Source: Hymenobacter psychrotolerans DSM 18569
GTDB lineage: Bacteria; Bacteroidota; Bacteroidia; Cytophagales; Hymenobacteraceae
Length of the DNA: 64,000 nt
Reading direction: 5' to 3'
Assembly: GCF_900142395.1 (NCBI RefSeq)
Contig: NZ_FRAS01000001.1
Span: 124,001 to 188,000 of the forward strand
Shown: positions 44,284-52,566 of the stretch, one piece after another
Layout: the number at the start of each line of letters is the position of its first letter
How positions within the stretch are numbered: position 1 is the first letter of the stretch
Notes under the pieces: generated by a model
Database searches by the model: none
Told to the model about the DNA's origin: nothing
The model's input: the letters and a program-made list of their open reading frames with translations, nothing else
Translations under genes and position numbers: made by a program

Positions 44284-44497
44284 CTAGAGCTGTTCCGGCA
44301 CGTCTCGCACCGACCAGTTGCGCCACTGCTGCCGCGCAAAACGCAGAAATACGGGCGGCGCCTTCCGAAATTCCTTTTCCGTTTCGTAGCGCCCGGCCAG
44401 CAGCTCGTACCCATCCGGCGCATCCAGCTGGCTTTGGCTGATGGTGCCGAGGCTCGGGGCCAGCGGCAGTCAGCAGACCCAGTGCATACTTATTCAT
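44284..44497 (-). pseudogene. Probable frameshifted small gene of unknown function
   Basis: The 363-bp space between msrB and the NAD(P)HX repair gene (44194-44556) contains a minus-strand frame that looks coding: GTISQSQLDAPDGYELLAG continues through EFRKAPPVFLRFARQQW to a TAG at 44284. It has no in-frame ATG, GTG or TTG. One frame over, ATG at 44497 encodes MNKYALGLL, a plausible hydrophobic start, running into it near 44470. A single-base frameshift would join the two into a protein of about 70 residues. This may be a decayed gene or a sequencing error. I see nothing else in the interval. Confidence 0.4.
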
Positions 44498-44556
44498 GGC
44501 ATATTCGGATGTTGCGACTATCGGCAGCCGGCAAGATACCGTATGCCGGAGGTACT

Positions 44557-46071
44557 ATGAAAATCCTACCTGCCCGCCAGACCCGCGCCCTCGACCAGGC
44601 CACGCTGCAAGCGCAACGCATCAGCTCCGATGCCCTGATGGAGCGCGCCGCCACTGCCTGCACCACTTGGCTCCTCGACGAATTGCAGCCTGCTTTTACC
44701 ACGCCCCTGCACATCTTGTGCGGGCCTGGCAACAACGGCGGCGACGGGCTGGCCATTGCCCGGCAGCTACACGCGGCCGGCTATTCGCCGCAGATATGGC
44801 TGCTGCCTTCGGATAGATACTCCTCTGACTTTCTGCTGAACCGCCAGCGGCTGCCGCCGCAAGTGCCCTGCACTGAGCTTAGCGCCGACAGTTTACCGGC
44901 GCTGCCCGCCGGGGCCGTAGTACTGGACGCGTTGTTCGGCACCGGCCTCAGCCGGCCACTGCAGGGCCTCGCAGCCCGCGTAGTGCAGCATCTGAGCCAG
45001 TCTGGCGCTGTTGTGGTGGCCATAGATGTGCCTTCCGGCCTGTTTGCCGATGCGCCGCAACCCGCCGACAGCGCCGTGGTGCGGGCCCGGTATACGCTCA
45101 GTTTCGAGCTGCCGAAGCTGGCGTTTCTGCTGCCTCAGAATGCCGCTTTCGTGGGGGAATGGACTGTGCTACCCATCGGCCTGGACGCCAACTTTATCCA
45201 CAACGAGCCTGTGGATAACTATTTCGTGGACGCAGGTTTTCTGCGTAGAAAGCTGCCCCGGCGCGAAAAGTTTTCCCACAAAGGCACGTTTGGGCATGCG
45301 CTCCTACTGGCGGGCAGCTATGGCAAAATGGGCGCTGCTGTGCTGGCAGCCCAGGCCTGCCTGCGCGGCGGCGTGGGGCTGCTCACGGTCCGTATTCCGG
45401 CCGCGGGCTATGATATTCTGCAGATTTCGGCCCCTGAGGCTATGGCACTGCCCGACCCCGCCCGCGAGTTCTTGACGGAGCTACCGGAACTGCAACCTTA
45501 CGCAGCTGTGGGCATGGGGCCCGGCCTAGGGCAGGAAGCTGCCACAGCCGCCGTGCTCCGGCAGCTGCTGCACCGCACGCCCCACCTTCCGCTGGTGCTC
45601 GACGCCGATGCCCTGAACCTGCTGGCTACGCACCGCGACCTGCTGGCTCTGTTGCCCCCCGACAGTCTGCTTACGCCCCACCCCAAGGAGTTTGAGCGCC
45701 TTACCGGCGAGCCGGCCCGCGACGACTACCACCGCCTGGAACAGCTGCGCGCCTTCTGTGGGCAACACCGCTGCTACTGCGTGCTCAAGGGCGCGTACAC
45801 GGCGCTGGGCACGCCCGAAGGCGCTGTATACTTCAACAGCACCGGCAACCCCGGCATGGCCAGCGGCGGCAGCGGCGACGTGCTGACCGGCCTGCTGCTG
45901 GCCCTGCGTGCCGACCGGCGCCTCTCCCCTCTCGACGCCGCTTTGCTCGGTGTTTTTGCCCACGGCCGCGCCGGCGACTTAGCTGCTGCCCAAACCGGCG
46001 AAGCCGGCCTCGTTGCCAGCGACTTGGTGCGCTTCATCGGGCCGGCCCTGCAGGAATTGGTGGATGGCTAG
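44557..46071 (+). CDS. nnr: Bifunctional NAD(P)H-hydrate epimerase / ADP-dependent dehydratase
   Basis: The 504-residue protein repairs NADHX and NADPHX. The N-terminal YjeF-like epimerase domain (about 1-215) contains CGPGNNGGDGLAIARQL and DALFGTGLSRPL. The C-terminal ribokinase-like dehydratase domain (about 225-500) contains KGTFGHALLLAGSYGKMGAA, the GMGPGLGQE loop, and MASGGSGDVLTG with its catalytic Asp. The ATG at 44557 immediately precedes the conserved MKILPARQTRALDQ. The longer open frame upstream runs across non-coding sequence and is not used. Monocistronic. Confidence 0.95.
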   Translation: MKILPARQTRALDQATLQAQRISSDALMERAATACTTWLLDELQPAFTTPLHILCGPGNNGGDGLAIARQLHAAGYSPQIWLLPSDRYSSDFLLNRQRLPPQVPCTELSADSLPALPAGAVVLDALFGTGLSRPLQGLAARVVQHLSQSGAVVVAIDVPSGLFADAPQPADSAVVRARYTLSFELPKLAFLLPQNAAFVGEWTVLPIGLDANFIHNEPVDNYFVDAGFLRRKLPRREKFSHKGTFGHALLLAGSYGKMGAAVLAAQACLRGGVGLLTVRIPAAGYDILQISAPEAMALPDPAREFLTELPELQPYAAVGMGPGLGQEAATAAVLRQLLHRTPHLPLVLDADALNLLATHRDLLALLPPDSLLTPHPKEFERLTGEPARDDYHRLEQLRAFCGQHRCYCVLKGAYTALGTPEGAVYFNSTGNPGMASGGSGDVLTGLLLALRADRRLSPLDAALLGVFAHGRAGDLAAAQTGEAGLVASDLVRFIGPALQELVDG

Positions 46072-46133
46072 CGGTGTGGCCGTGCGAGAAGGCTGGAGCG
46101 TGCTACCCGCTCAGTCCAGCCGCACGAACCTGT

Positions 46134-46538
46134 TTATACGAACAGGTCGCCGGCGGCCTCTGGTTGATACAGAACGGCCTCTACCCGGTAAGAAACGGTG
46201 CCTTTGGGAACGGGCCACTCTATCTCGTCGCCGACGCGGCAGCCCAGCACGGCCGTGGCCACCGGCGCCAGGATAGAGATTTTGCGTGTCGCCGCGTCGG
46301 CGTCCCTGGGGTACACCAGCGTGATTTCCAGCTCGGTGCCGCTTTTCAGCTCCCGCAGGCGCACCACCGAATTCATCGTAACGACATCGGGCGGAATTTC
46401 ATCCGAAGCCACCAGCCTGGCCCGCTTCAGCTCCTGGCCCAGGCCCTCAATCACCCGGTTTCCGGTGCTTAGGCGTTCGGTCTGTACAATTTGCAGCAGT
46501 CGTTCGTAATCGAGCTTGGTCAGATAAATGGGAGGCAT
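46134..46538 (-). CDS. GreA/GreB family elongation factor, Rnk-like
   Basis: The 134-residue protein has a short N-terminal coiled coil (about 1-45) and a GreA/GreB C-terminal domain (VVTMNSVVRLRELKSGTEL ... KISILAPVATAVLGCRVGDEIEW). The short coiled coil is the Rnk arrangement rather than full GreA. Rnk-type proteins bind RNA polymerase near the secondary channel without cleavage activity. It lies 6 bp after the FMN glutamate synthase-like gene, so the two are almost certainly cotranscribed. Confidence 0.88.
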   Translation of the reverse strand: MPPIYLTKLDYERLLQIVQTERLSTGNRVIEGLGQELKRARLVASDEIPPDVVTMNSVVRLRELKSGTELEITLVYPRDADAATRKISILAPVATAVLGCRVGDEIEWPVPKGTVSYRVEAVLYQPEAAGDLFV

Positions 46539-46544
46539 GGCAGG

Positions 46545-48107
46545 TTAGGTGAGTGGATGAAGAGAAAGGTGAGCAGGTGTGGCCGTGGCGGTGTCCTGCA
46601 GGCCATAGATATCCTGGAAGCTCAGCGTGTGGCCGTGGTCGACGCGGCGGAACACCTTACCGGGGCTGACGTCGCGCAGGCGGCGGAAGCCGCAGGCTTC
46701 CATCAGCTCCCGCGTGGCGTGCATCGTGTTTTTGTGAAAATTGGCCACCCGAACGCGCTTGTCGGCGGCGTCGAGGCCCTGGTAGAGGCTGGCGTCCTGC
46801 GTAGCAATGCCTACCGGGCAACGGCCCGAGTCGCACTGCAGCGCCTGAATGCAGCCCAGCGCGAACATCATCCCGCGGGCACTGTAGCAGGCATCGGCGC
46901 CCAGCGCCAGCGCCTTGAGAATATCGATGCCGGTAATGATTTTGCCGGCCGCCAGCACCGAGGTTTCCTCGCGCAGGCCGTAGCGCACCAGCAGGCGCTG
47001 CACCAGGGCCAGGGCATCGTAGAGCGGCATGCCCAGGCTGTCGGAAAACTCCAGCGGCGCAGCGCCAGTGCCCCCTTCGGCGCCATCAATGGAAATAAAA
47101 TCGGGGATGATGCCGGTGGCCTGCATCTCCTGGCACAGCCGCTCGAACTCCTGCGCATTGCCAATGCAGAGCTTGATGCCCACCGGCTTGCCCCCGGACA
47201 GCGCTTGCAGGCGCTTCACAAACAACAGCAGCGTCAGGTGGTCGTGGAAGGCGGAGTGCGAAGGCGGCGAGGCCACGGTGGTGTGCGGCACTACTTTGCG
47301 GATAGCCGCAATTTCGGGCGTGTTTTTAGCGGCCGGCAGAATACCGCCGTGGCCGGGCTTGGCCCCCTGCGACAGTTTTATTTCCACCATCTTGATATTC
47401 GGGTGGGCGGCCTGCTCCTGAAACAGCTCCTCGCTGAAACCGCCCACGGCATCGCGGCACCCGAAATACCCGGTTCCGATCTGCCAGATCAGGTCGCCGC
47501 CGCCTTCCAGGTGAAAGGGACTTACGCCGCCCTCGCCGGTGTTGTGGGCAAAGCCGCCGAGCCTGGCTCCGCCGCTCAGCGCCAGAATGGCGGTTTTGCT
47601 CAGGGAGCCATAGCTCATGGCCGAAATATTGTAGAGGCTGGCGCTGTACGGCTGCCGGCACTGGCTGCCGCCAATCGTTACGCGCAGGTCCGAATCCAGA
47701 AGCGGCGTCGGGAAAAGGGCGTGCGAAATCCATTCGTAGCCGATTTCCTGGCTGTTGCTGAGCATCCCGAACGGCACCGTCTGGCGCACATCCTTGGCCC
47801 GCTGATACACGATGGAGCGCTGCCGGCGGTTGAAGGGCCGGCCGTCCAGGTCAGACTCGAAGAAATACTGGCGCAGCTCCGGCCGGATGCTCTCGAACAG
47901 GTAGCGCAGGTAGCCCAGCAGCGGATAGTTGCGCAGCAGCGAGTGGGTAGCCTGCCGGACGTTTTGCCGGTAGGCCAGATGCAGGGGCACCACTACCAGA
48001 AGCGCCCACAGGGCCTGCACCTGATAAAAGGCAGCTACGGCTACCAGAATATAAGCAAGAAGAAGCAGTAAGGCCACCGTGTGCCTTACGCTGATAGAAT
48101 ACAGCAT
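46545..48107 (-). CDS. FMN-binding glutamate synthase family membrane protein
   Basis: The 520-residue protein has two N-terminal hydrophobic helices (about 8-45) and then the FMN-binding (beta/alpha)8 domain of the glutamate synthase large subunit. GGDLIWQIGTGYFGCRD, IKLSQGAKPGHGGILP, VASPPSHSAF and DGAEGGTGAAPLEFSDS are diagnostic. The 3Fe-4S motif CIQALQCDSGRC has the CX5CX4C spacing of GltB. The glutaminase domain is absent, so it is an archaeal-type or stand-alone synthase domain; the physiological reaction is not established. A distant -7 box lies at 48426-48433. Confidence 0.9.
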   Translation of the reverse strand: MLYSISVRHTVALLLLLAYILVAVAAFYQVQALWALLVVVPLHLAYRQNVRQATHSLLRNYPLLGYLRYLFESIRPELRQYFFESDLDGRPFNRRQRSIVYQRAKDVRQTVPFGMLSNSQEIGYEWISHALFPTPLLDSDLRVTIGGSQCRQPYSASLYNISAMSYGSLSKTAILALSGGARLGGFAHNTGEGGVSPFHLEGGGDLIWQIGTGYFGCRDAVGGFSEELFQEQAAHPNIKMVEIKLSQGAKPGHGGILPAAKNTPEIAAIRKVVPHTTVASPPSHSAFHDHLTLLLFVKRLQALSGGKPVGIKLCIGNAQEFERLCQEMQATGIIPDFISIDGAEGGTGAAPLEFSDSLGMPLYDALALVQRLLVRYGLREETSVLAAGKIITGIDILKALALGADACYSARGMMFALGCIQALQCDSGRCPVGIATQDASLYQGLDAADKRVRVANFHKNTMHATRELMEACGFRRLRDVSPGKVFRRVDHGHTLSFQDIYGLQDTATATPAHLSLHPLT

Positions 48108-48448
48108 GATTAAGGGGAATTTTTGAGCGGAAAACCAACACTGGCAGGTACGGCAAGGGGCCGCGCGCTACTACAGAAGTGCGGCGGCGGAACTGCTACG
48201 GACCCGGAAACGAGGGTGGGGAGGCCAGGGCTCCGGCACAGCGGCCGAAAACACCCGGCCTAGGTATTGAAGACCTTAGGCGCCGTATAAAAAGCCAGGC
48301 AATAGCCGTTCAGCACATCACGCAGAGACACGTGGTGCGAAGCCGCAACAAAGCCGGCAACCGACTTTGGCAAAGAGGAAAATATCCTGTTGTGGGGCAA
48401 ACCTGGCGAGCGAAAGAACTTGCCCCAAAGGTACGCATTACTGCCACA
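48108..48448. other. Gene-free leader stretch upstream of the glutamate synthase-like gene
   Basis: No convincing gene is seen on either strand. On the minus strand a long untranslated leader would run from the box at 48426-48433 to the ATG at 48107. A minus-strand frame is open from that box to a TAG near 48262 but lacks a start codon. I found no recognisable riboswitch core, although I cannot fold it. Confidence 0.4.
48426..48433 (-). promoter_or_regulatory. -7 promoter box, candidate for the glutamate synthase-like/rnk operon
   Basis: TACCTTTG on the minus strand matches TAnnTTTG and lies between the giant hairpin and the gene start, giving a leader of about 310 nt. No good -33 is seen. 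Confidence 0.45.
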
Positions 48449-48544
48449 AGCTGCACGCTATCCGCTGCCGCAGCTGCCGCCCCGCCAGCTGCCGCAGCTG
48501 CCGCAGCTGGCGGGGCGGCGTGCGGCAGCGGATAGCGTGCAGCT
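48449..48544. repeat. Giant GC-rich inverted repeat
   Basis: Outer arms of 24 bp (48449-48472 with 48521-48544) and inner arms of 17 bp (48476-48492 with 48503-48519) are both perfect and nearly contiguous. They form a stem of about 41 bp with a 10-nt loop. The inner part is built from repeated GCCGCAGCT units. The right end touches the stop codon of the UbiA-like gene. No T-run follows, so it is not a standard terminator. Confidence 0.9.
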
Positions 48545-49461
48545 CAGCCCCAATACAGCGCCGCCAGCCAGACGGCCAGCACCTGCAGCAGCATAATGCC
48601 ATCCGCCAGCAGGGCGAAATAGTAGTCGGGGCGGGTTTCGTCGGCGTACCAGATGACGGCGGCGGCGGGCAGGGCGGGCAGCGTGAGGGCCAGCAGGTGC
48701 GCCGCCGATACGCCCCAGGGCAGCAGCAGGCTGGCCACCGCCAGCGCCGCCAGCGCCACCAGCTTGGTAGCCCGCACTCCAAACACGCCCGGAAACGTGA
48801 GCGTACCCGTGAGGCGGTCTTTGGTATAGTCGCGGATATCGAACACGAAAGCCAGCGCCAGAATAAAGAAAAACCGGCGGGCAAACAGCACCACTACCAG
48901 CGGGGCGGCCAGCGCCTTGCCCAGGTACAGCGCCGGAATCCAGACCGTAACGGCCGCCCACACATAGGCAATAAGGAACACCTTCAGCAGCGGCAGGTCG
49001 CGCAGGGCCCGCCACCGGCCGCGCCACCGGGCCAGCGGCAGCGAGTAGAGCAAGGAAATAGCGGCCAGATGCCCCAGAAACAGCATCAGCGGCTGCCAGC
49101 CATCCAGAAAGAACAGCGTGGCAGCTACCGCCAGAGCCGCCAGGGCCAGCGCAAACAGCTCGCGGCGGTGCTCCAGCATCCAGCGCTTGCGCCCGCTCAG
49201 CACCAGCCGCTGCTGAAACTTGTAGGGCAGCACACTATCGATGTTGTACAGGAAGAGGGTGGCCGCGAAAATCATCAGGGCCAGCCGCCACGGCATAGCG
49301 GTTTGCCAGAACAGGAACGTGGCCCAGGTGAGGCCCAGCGCGGCCAGCGCCAGCCACGTGCTGCTGTAGAGCAGCGCATCGGTGGCGCGCCGCAGCCGGC
49401 TGGGACGGCGCGAAGCACCGGCGGACGCGGCCCCAACGGGCGTAGGAGAATCTGGACGCAT
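48544..49461 (-). CDS. UbiA-like prenyltransferase family membrane protein
   Basis: The 305-residue protein has eight or nine hydrophobic helices. The second UbiA Asp-rich motif appears as DIRDYTKD (Asp208, 211, 215), and a reduced first motif as LYNIDSV (Asn73, Asp75). UbiA enzymes transfer a prenyl chain from a diphosphate to an aromatic or other acceptor; the first motif is weaker than in MenA or UbiA, so activity is uncertain. Its N-terminus has a short Pro/Arg/Ala-rich tail. A TACTTTTG box lies 35 nt upstream. Confidence 0.75.
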   Translation of the reverse strand: MRPDSPTPVGAASAGASRRPSRLRRATDALLYSSTWLALAALGLTWATFLFWQTAMPWRLALMIFAATLFLYNIDSVLPYKFQQRLVLSGRKRWMLEHRRELFALALAALAVAATLFFLDGWQPLMLFLGHLAAISLLYSLPLARWRGRWRALRDLPLLKVFLIAYVWAAVTVWIPALYLGKALAAPLVVVLFARRFFFILALAFVFDIRDYTKDRLTGTLTFPGVFGVRATKLVALAALAVASLLLPWGVSAAHLLALTLPALPAAAVIWYADETRPDYYFALLADGIMLLQVLAVWLAALYWG

Positions 49462-49496
49462 AGAACCGGGCGGGCAGAGAAGGAAAAGCGCGGACC

Positions 49497-49504
49497 CAAA
49501 AGTA
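49497..49504 (-). promoter_or_regulatory. -7 promoter box of the UbiA-like gene
   Basis: TACTTTTG on the minus strand matches TAnnTTTG, 35 nt before the ATG at 49461. It lies within the gap after the DUF6766 remnant. Confidence 0.55.
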
Positions 49505-49518
49505 CAACGGCCCCGGCG

Positions 49519-49758
49519 TTACTTGCCCGTTTCGTCGTGGCTGGCATCTACGGGCTTCGACTCCGGCGAGCCTTTCTGCCGCAGCCAGATGGTGAGCCCC
49601 ACGTACAGGCCCATCTGCAGAAACTCGCTTTCCCAGCTCTCAAACGTGGCTTCCGGGAAGTGGCCGGAGCCGAGGTACTGCCCCAGCGTGAGGGCCGGCA
49701 GCTTCAGCTGCTCCAGCTCGTCGTTGTAGTCGTGCCAGCCCGTGAGCACCTGCCCGCC
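49519..49758 (-). pseudogene. Truncated DUF6766 remnant
   Basis: About 80 residues are recognisable. GGQVLTGWHDYNDE joins a GHFPEATFESWESEFLQM stretch and then LTIWLRQKGSPESKPV and a terminal DASHDETGK. Full DUF6766 proteins are about 200 residues with a transmembrane segment before the LTGW motif and two such halves. Here the first membrane segment is missing and the sequence runs upstream directly into the terminator hairpin of the pyrophosphatase gene. The frame can start at ATG 49791, but that leader is not family-like. It is probably a deletion remnant, perhaps with the two halves fused. Confidence 0.6.
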
Positions 49759-49773
49759 CAGCCTGCTACACGC

Positions 49774-49815
49774 CACAGCGCCTCTCTCCACCGGCTGGCG
49801 AAGAGAGGCGCTGTG
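49774..49815 (-). terminator. Hairpin downstream of ppa
   Basis: CACAGCGCCTCTCT (49774-49787) pairs perfectly with its complement at 49802-49815, 21 bp after the ppa stop codon on the minus strand. The following T-run is poor, but the stem is strong. Confidence 0.65.
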
Positions 49816-49835
49816 CTGAGTGCCGGGCGGACTGC

Positions 49836-50420
49836 CTACAGCTCTACGCCGGTAGCCTGCCTGGCGGGCGTGGCGGCTGCGTCGTTCGGGAACGTTTTGT
49901 TGTAGAGCGTGATGCTGTCCTCGATGATGCGGTAGGCATCTTCGCGGCCCATGAAACGCTCCACGGTTACGGACTTGTGCTCCAGGGCCTTGTAGTCTTC
50001 GAAGAAGCGCTGCATTTCGTTGAGCGTGTGCGGGGGCAGGTCGGCAATGTCGTTGAAGTGGTTCACGGAAATGTCGTGCGCCGCTACGGCAATGATTTTG
50101 TCGTCCTCCTCGTCGCCGTCAATCATCTGCATCACGCCGATAACCTTGGCTTCCACGAGGCACATGGGCACAATGTCTACCGAGCAGAGCACCAGAATAT
50201 CGAGCGGGTCCTTGTCGTCGCAGTAGGTCTGCGGAATGAAGCCGTAAGCGGCCGGGTAATGCACGGCCGAAAACAGCACGCGGTCCAGCTTCAGCAAGCC
50301 GCTTTCTTTGTCCAGCTCGTACTTGGCCTTCGAGCCTTTCGGAATTTCGATAATGCCGTTTACAACTTTGGGAGCGTCGTTGCCGCGCGCCACATCATGC
50401 CAGGGATTGAAATGAGCCAT
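49836..50420 (-). CDS. ppa: Inorganic pyrophosphatase
   Basis: The 194-residue protein is a family I soluble pyrophosphatase that hydrolyses PPi to drive biosynthesis. The signature [13 protein letters not shown] supplies the metal-binding Asp residues. [27 protein letters not shown], and a later [12 protein letters not shown] complete the active site. It is a cytosolic oligomer requiring Mg2+. The size fits the bacterial enzymes, with a slightly extended C-terminal tail. The gene lies upstream of the DUF6766 remnant and is followed by a hairpin. Confidence 0.96.
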   Translation of the reverse strand: MAHFNPWHDVARGNDAPKVVNGIIEIPKGSKAKYELDKESGLLKLDRVLFSAVHYPAAYGFIPQTYCDDKDPLDILVLCSVDIVPMCLVEAKVIGVMQMIDGDEEDDKIIAVAAHDISVNHFNDIADLPPHTLNEMQRFFEDYKALEHKSVTVERFMGREDAYRIIEDSITLYNKTFPNDAAATPARQATGVEL

Positions 50421-50507
50421 GAGGAAAAAGCAGGTGCCGGTTGCACCTAAGGTTATGAGTAAGTAAGGAGTATGACGCAGGGGCTACCCGCACTACGGGC
50501 GGGCGGG

Positions 50508-52217
50508 TTATTTGGCCGAAAGAACTTCCAGCAGCGGCGTGCCGGTGCAGCCGTTGGGTTCCTGGATGTGCAGCCAGCGGGCTACCGTAGCCGCAATATC
50601 GGTGATTTTGGCCGGGTGGCTCGACTCGCCCTGCTTCACGCGCCAGCCCCAGAACAGCAGGGGCACGTGCGTGTCGTAGTTGTTGAGCGAGCCGTGGGTG
50701 GTGCCTTTGTTGACGGGGTACGAGTACGACTCCAGCCAGCCCGGCTGCAGCACTACCAGCACGTCGCCGCTGCGCTTGGGGTAGTAGCCGTTTTCCAGGT
50801 ACATCAGCATGCCGCTTTCCCAGTGCGACTTCTGCACGTCGTCGGCCGTGATGGCGCGGTTGACGCCGGCCAGCTGCGTGGCAATGTCTACTACCTCGTC
50901 CTGCACCAGGCGCAGGTTCAGCTTCTTCTCGGCGATGAGCGGGCGGTTGAGGTACACCTGCTGGTTTTCGTAGGTCAGCACCCACTTGCCGGGGCCGTGG
51001 CGGCGCACCAGCGCCTGCTGAATGGAGTCTTGCATGAGGCGCGGGCCCACCGAGCCGCCGGGCAGGTGGTGCTCGGCCAGGAAGCCGGGCGAGTGGGCCG
51101 CGGCGTGGTCGGCGGAGAGGAACACCAGCGCCTGCCCTTTGCCCACGGTTTTGTCGAGGTAGGTAAGCAGGCGGGCAAGGTCCTGGTCGAGGCGCAGGTA
51201 GGTGTCCTGGGTTTCAATGGCATTCACCCCGAACTGGTGCCCCACGTAGTCGGTGCTGCTGAAGCTCAGGGCCAGAAAATCGGTCTGGCCGCGCTGGCCC
51301 AGCTGCTCGGCCCGCACGGCTTCCAGCGCGAAATCCAGCGTGAGCGAGTTGCCGAAGGGCGTAGACCGGATCAGGTCGAGGTTGCGGGCAGGCCCTGTCT
51401 TCTCCCCCGTGGCCTGCAACGCGCCTTGCACGGCCCCCGGCAGCGTGGCGCTCAGCGTGGGCAAATCGTGCGGAAACACGGGTTTGGCTTCGCCCTTGAA
51501 CGCCGACTCCCAGGGCACGTCGTCGGGCGAGCTTTCGGTGTACTGCGCCAGGGGCAGCAGCGTGTTCCAGGGCTTTTCGAGGTAGGCGGCGGCGCGGTTT
51601 TCGGCGTTGAACTTCGTCACCCAGTCGGGCAGCGTGTGCTGGTAGTAGGTGCTGCTGATAAAGGCGCCGTTGGAGCCGTCGTACCAGTAGGCGGCGTTGG
51701 CGGCGTGCCCGGCCGGCAGAATAGAGCCCCGGTCCTTGATGCAGACCCCGATTACCTTGCTCTGGAAGTTGGTAGCCAGCCGCAGCTCGTCGGTGATGGT
51801 GGAGGTCAGCATGTGGCGCGGCGACATCCGGCCCTGCTCGCTGGTGCTGCCCACCGACTGCACGCGCCGGTCTTCCGTGACGTAGGTGCCGCGGCCGGTT
51901 TCGCGCTCAAACCAGTTGTTGCCGATGATGCCGTGCATGGAGGGCGTGGTGCCGGTGTAGATGCTGGCGTGGCCCGGCCCGGTGTAGGTGGGCACGTAGT
52001 TGTAGTGCGTGTTTTCGTAGCTGAAGCCTTCGCCCAGCAACCGCCGGAAACCGCCGCTGCCGTACTTGTCCCAGTAGCGGTAGAGGTAGTCGTAGCGCAT
52101 CTGGTCTACCACGATGCCGACTACCAGCCTGGGCCGCGCCAGGGGCTTCCCTTTCTTCTGCCCGGAGGCAGACCCCGCCAGCGTGGCGGCCAGCAACAAT
52201 AAGAGGCTCTTTTTCAA
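50508..52217 (-). CDS. PafA-like alkaline phosphatase
   Basis: The 569-residue exported protein starts at a TTG giving MKKSLLLLLAATLAGSASG, a clear signal peptide. It belongs to the alkaline phosphatase superfamily branch of PafA. With this start the nucleophile Thr79 sits in TYTGPGHASIYTG and Asn100 in GIIGNNWF. Lys161 and Arg163 in VCIKDRGS match the PafA phosphate-binding pair within one position. Metal ligands include DQMRYDYLY and LSADHAA. It should release phosphate from monoesters in the periplasm. The frame stays open to 52424 into a REP-like element; a -7 box at 52271-52278 supports the TTG start. Confidence 0.92.
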   Translation of the reverse strand: MKKSLLLLLAATLAGSASGQKKGKPLARPRLVVGIVVDQMRYDYLYRYWDKYGSGGFRRLLGEGFSYENTHYNYVPTYTGPGHASIYTGTTPSMHGIIGNNWFERETGRGTYVTEDRRVQSVGSTSEQGRMSPRHMLTSTITDELRLATNFQSKVIGVCIKDRGSILPAGHAANAAYWYDGSNGAFISSTYYQHTLPDWVTKFNAENRAAAYLEKPWNTLLPLAQYTESSPDDVPWESAFKGEAKPVFPHDLPTLSATLPGAVQGALQATGEKTGPARNLDLIRSTPFGNSLTLDFALEAVRAEQLGQRGQTDFLALSFSSTDYVGHQFGVNAIETQDTYLRLDQDLARLLTYLDKTVGKGQALVFLSADHAAAHSPGFLAEHHLPGGSVGPRLMQDSIQQALVRRHGPGKWVLTYENQQVYLNRPLIAEKKLNLRLVQDEVVDIATQLAGVNRAITADDVQKSHWESGMLMYLENGYYPKRSGDVLVVLQPGWLESYSYPVNKGTTHGSLNNYDTHVPLLFWGWRVKQGESSHPAKITDIAATVARWLHIQEPNGCTGTPLLEVLSAK

Positions 52218-52270
52218 ATCGGAATGCAGTGAAGCGGGGCCACCGGAGCAGCTACCCGCGTAAGCGGCCC

Positions 52271-52278
52271 CAAAGATA
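52271..52278 (-). promoter_or_regulatory. -7 promoter box of the pafA-like gene
   Basis: TATCTTTG on the minus strand fits TAnnTTTG and lies 53 nt upstream of the TTG start at 52217, inside the longer open frame, which therefore cannot be fully translated from this promoter. Confidence 0.65.
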
Positions 52279-52400
52279 GAGGCCAACGACCGGAATTGCT
52301 TCGCCGGCAGCCAAATCGTACCCCGCGCGTACAGGCAGAAGCCGAAGCCCGGCTTCGCGCTGTCAGAGCGTGTTTGGAAATTTGCGAAAACGCCGTTTCT

Positions 52401-52500
52401 GTCATGCTGAGCTTGTCGAAGCATCTCTACCGCTGGCTAACTAAGTGGCCTGGGCCTCTGCAACGAAGCGGTAGAGATGCTTCGACAAGCTCAGCATGAC
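52401..52500. repeat. REP-like palindromic element, copy 2
   Basis: The arms of 34 bp (52401-52434 with 52467-52500) are a perfect inverted repeat beginning GTCATGCTGAGCTTGTCGAA, around a 32-nt loop. The outer part matches the element at 11921-12014. It lies between the divergent pafA-like and HAD genes. Reading frames in it encode MLRQAQHD on both strands, an artefact of the palindrome. Confidence 0.92.
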
Positions 52501-52566
52501 GTTCTTGTATACTTGCTCTCAGAATCCTTCACGGCCGCAGCCGTTGCTGCGGTGCACTCTTTCGCT

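Noticed and set aside
48179..48535. 118-residue plus-strand frame ending in poly-Ala, through the giant hairpin
   Set aside because: The Ala/Pro run is produced by the GCCGCAGCT repeats of the inverted repeat and there is no recognisable protein feature.
52477..52566. N-terminal extension of the HAD gene starting in the REP-like element
   Set aside because: The MLRQAQHD start is produced by the palindrome itself, and the HAD fold begins right after the ATG at 52567.
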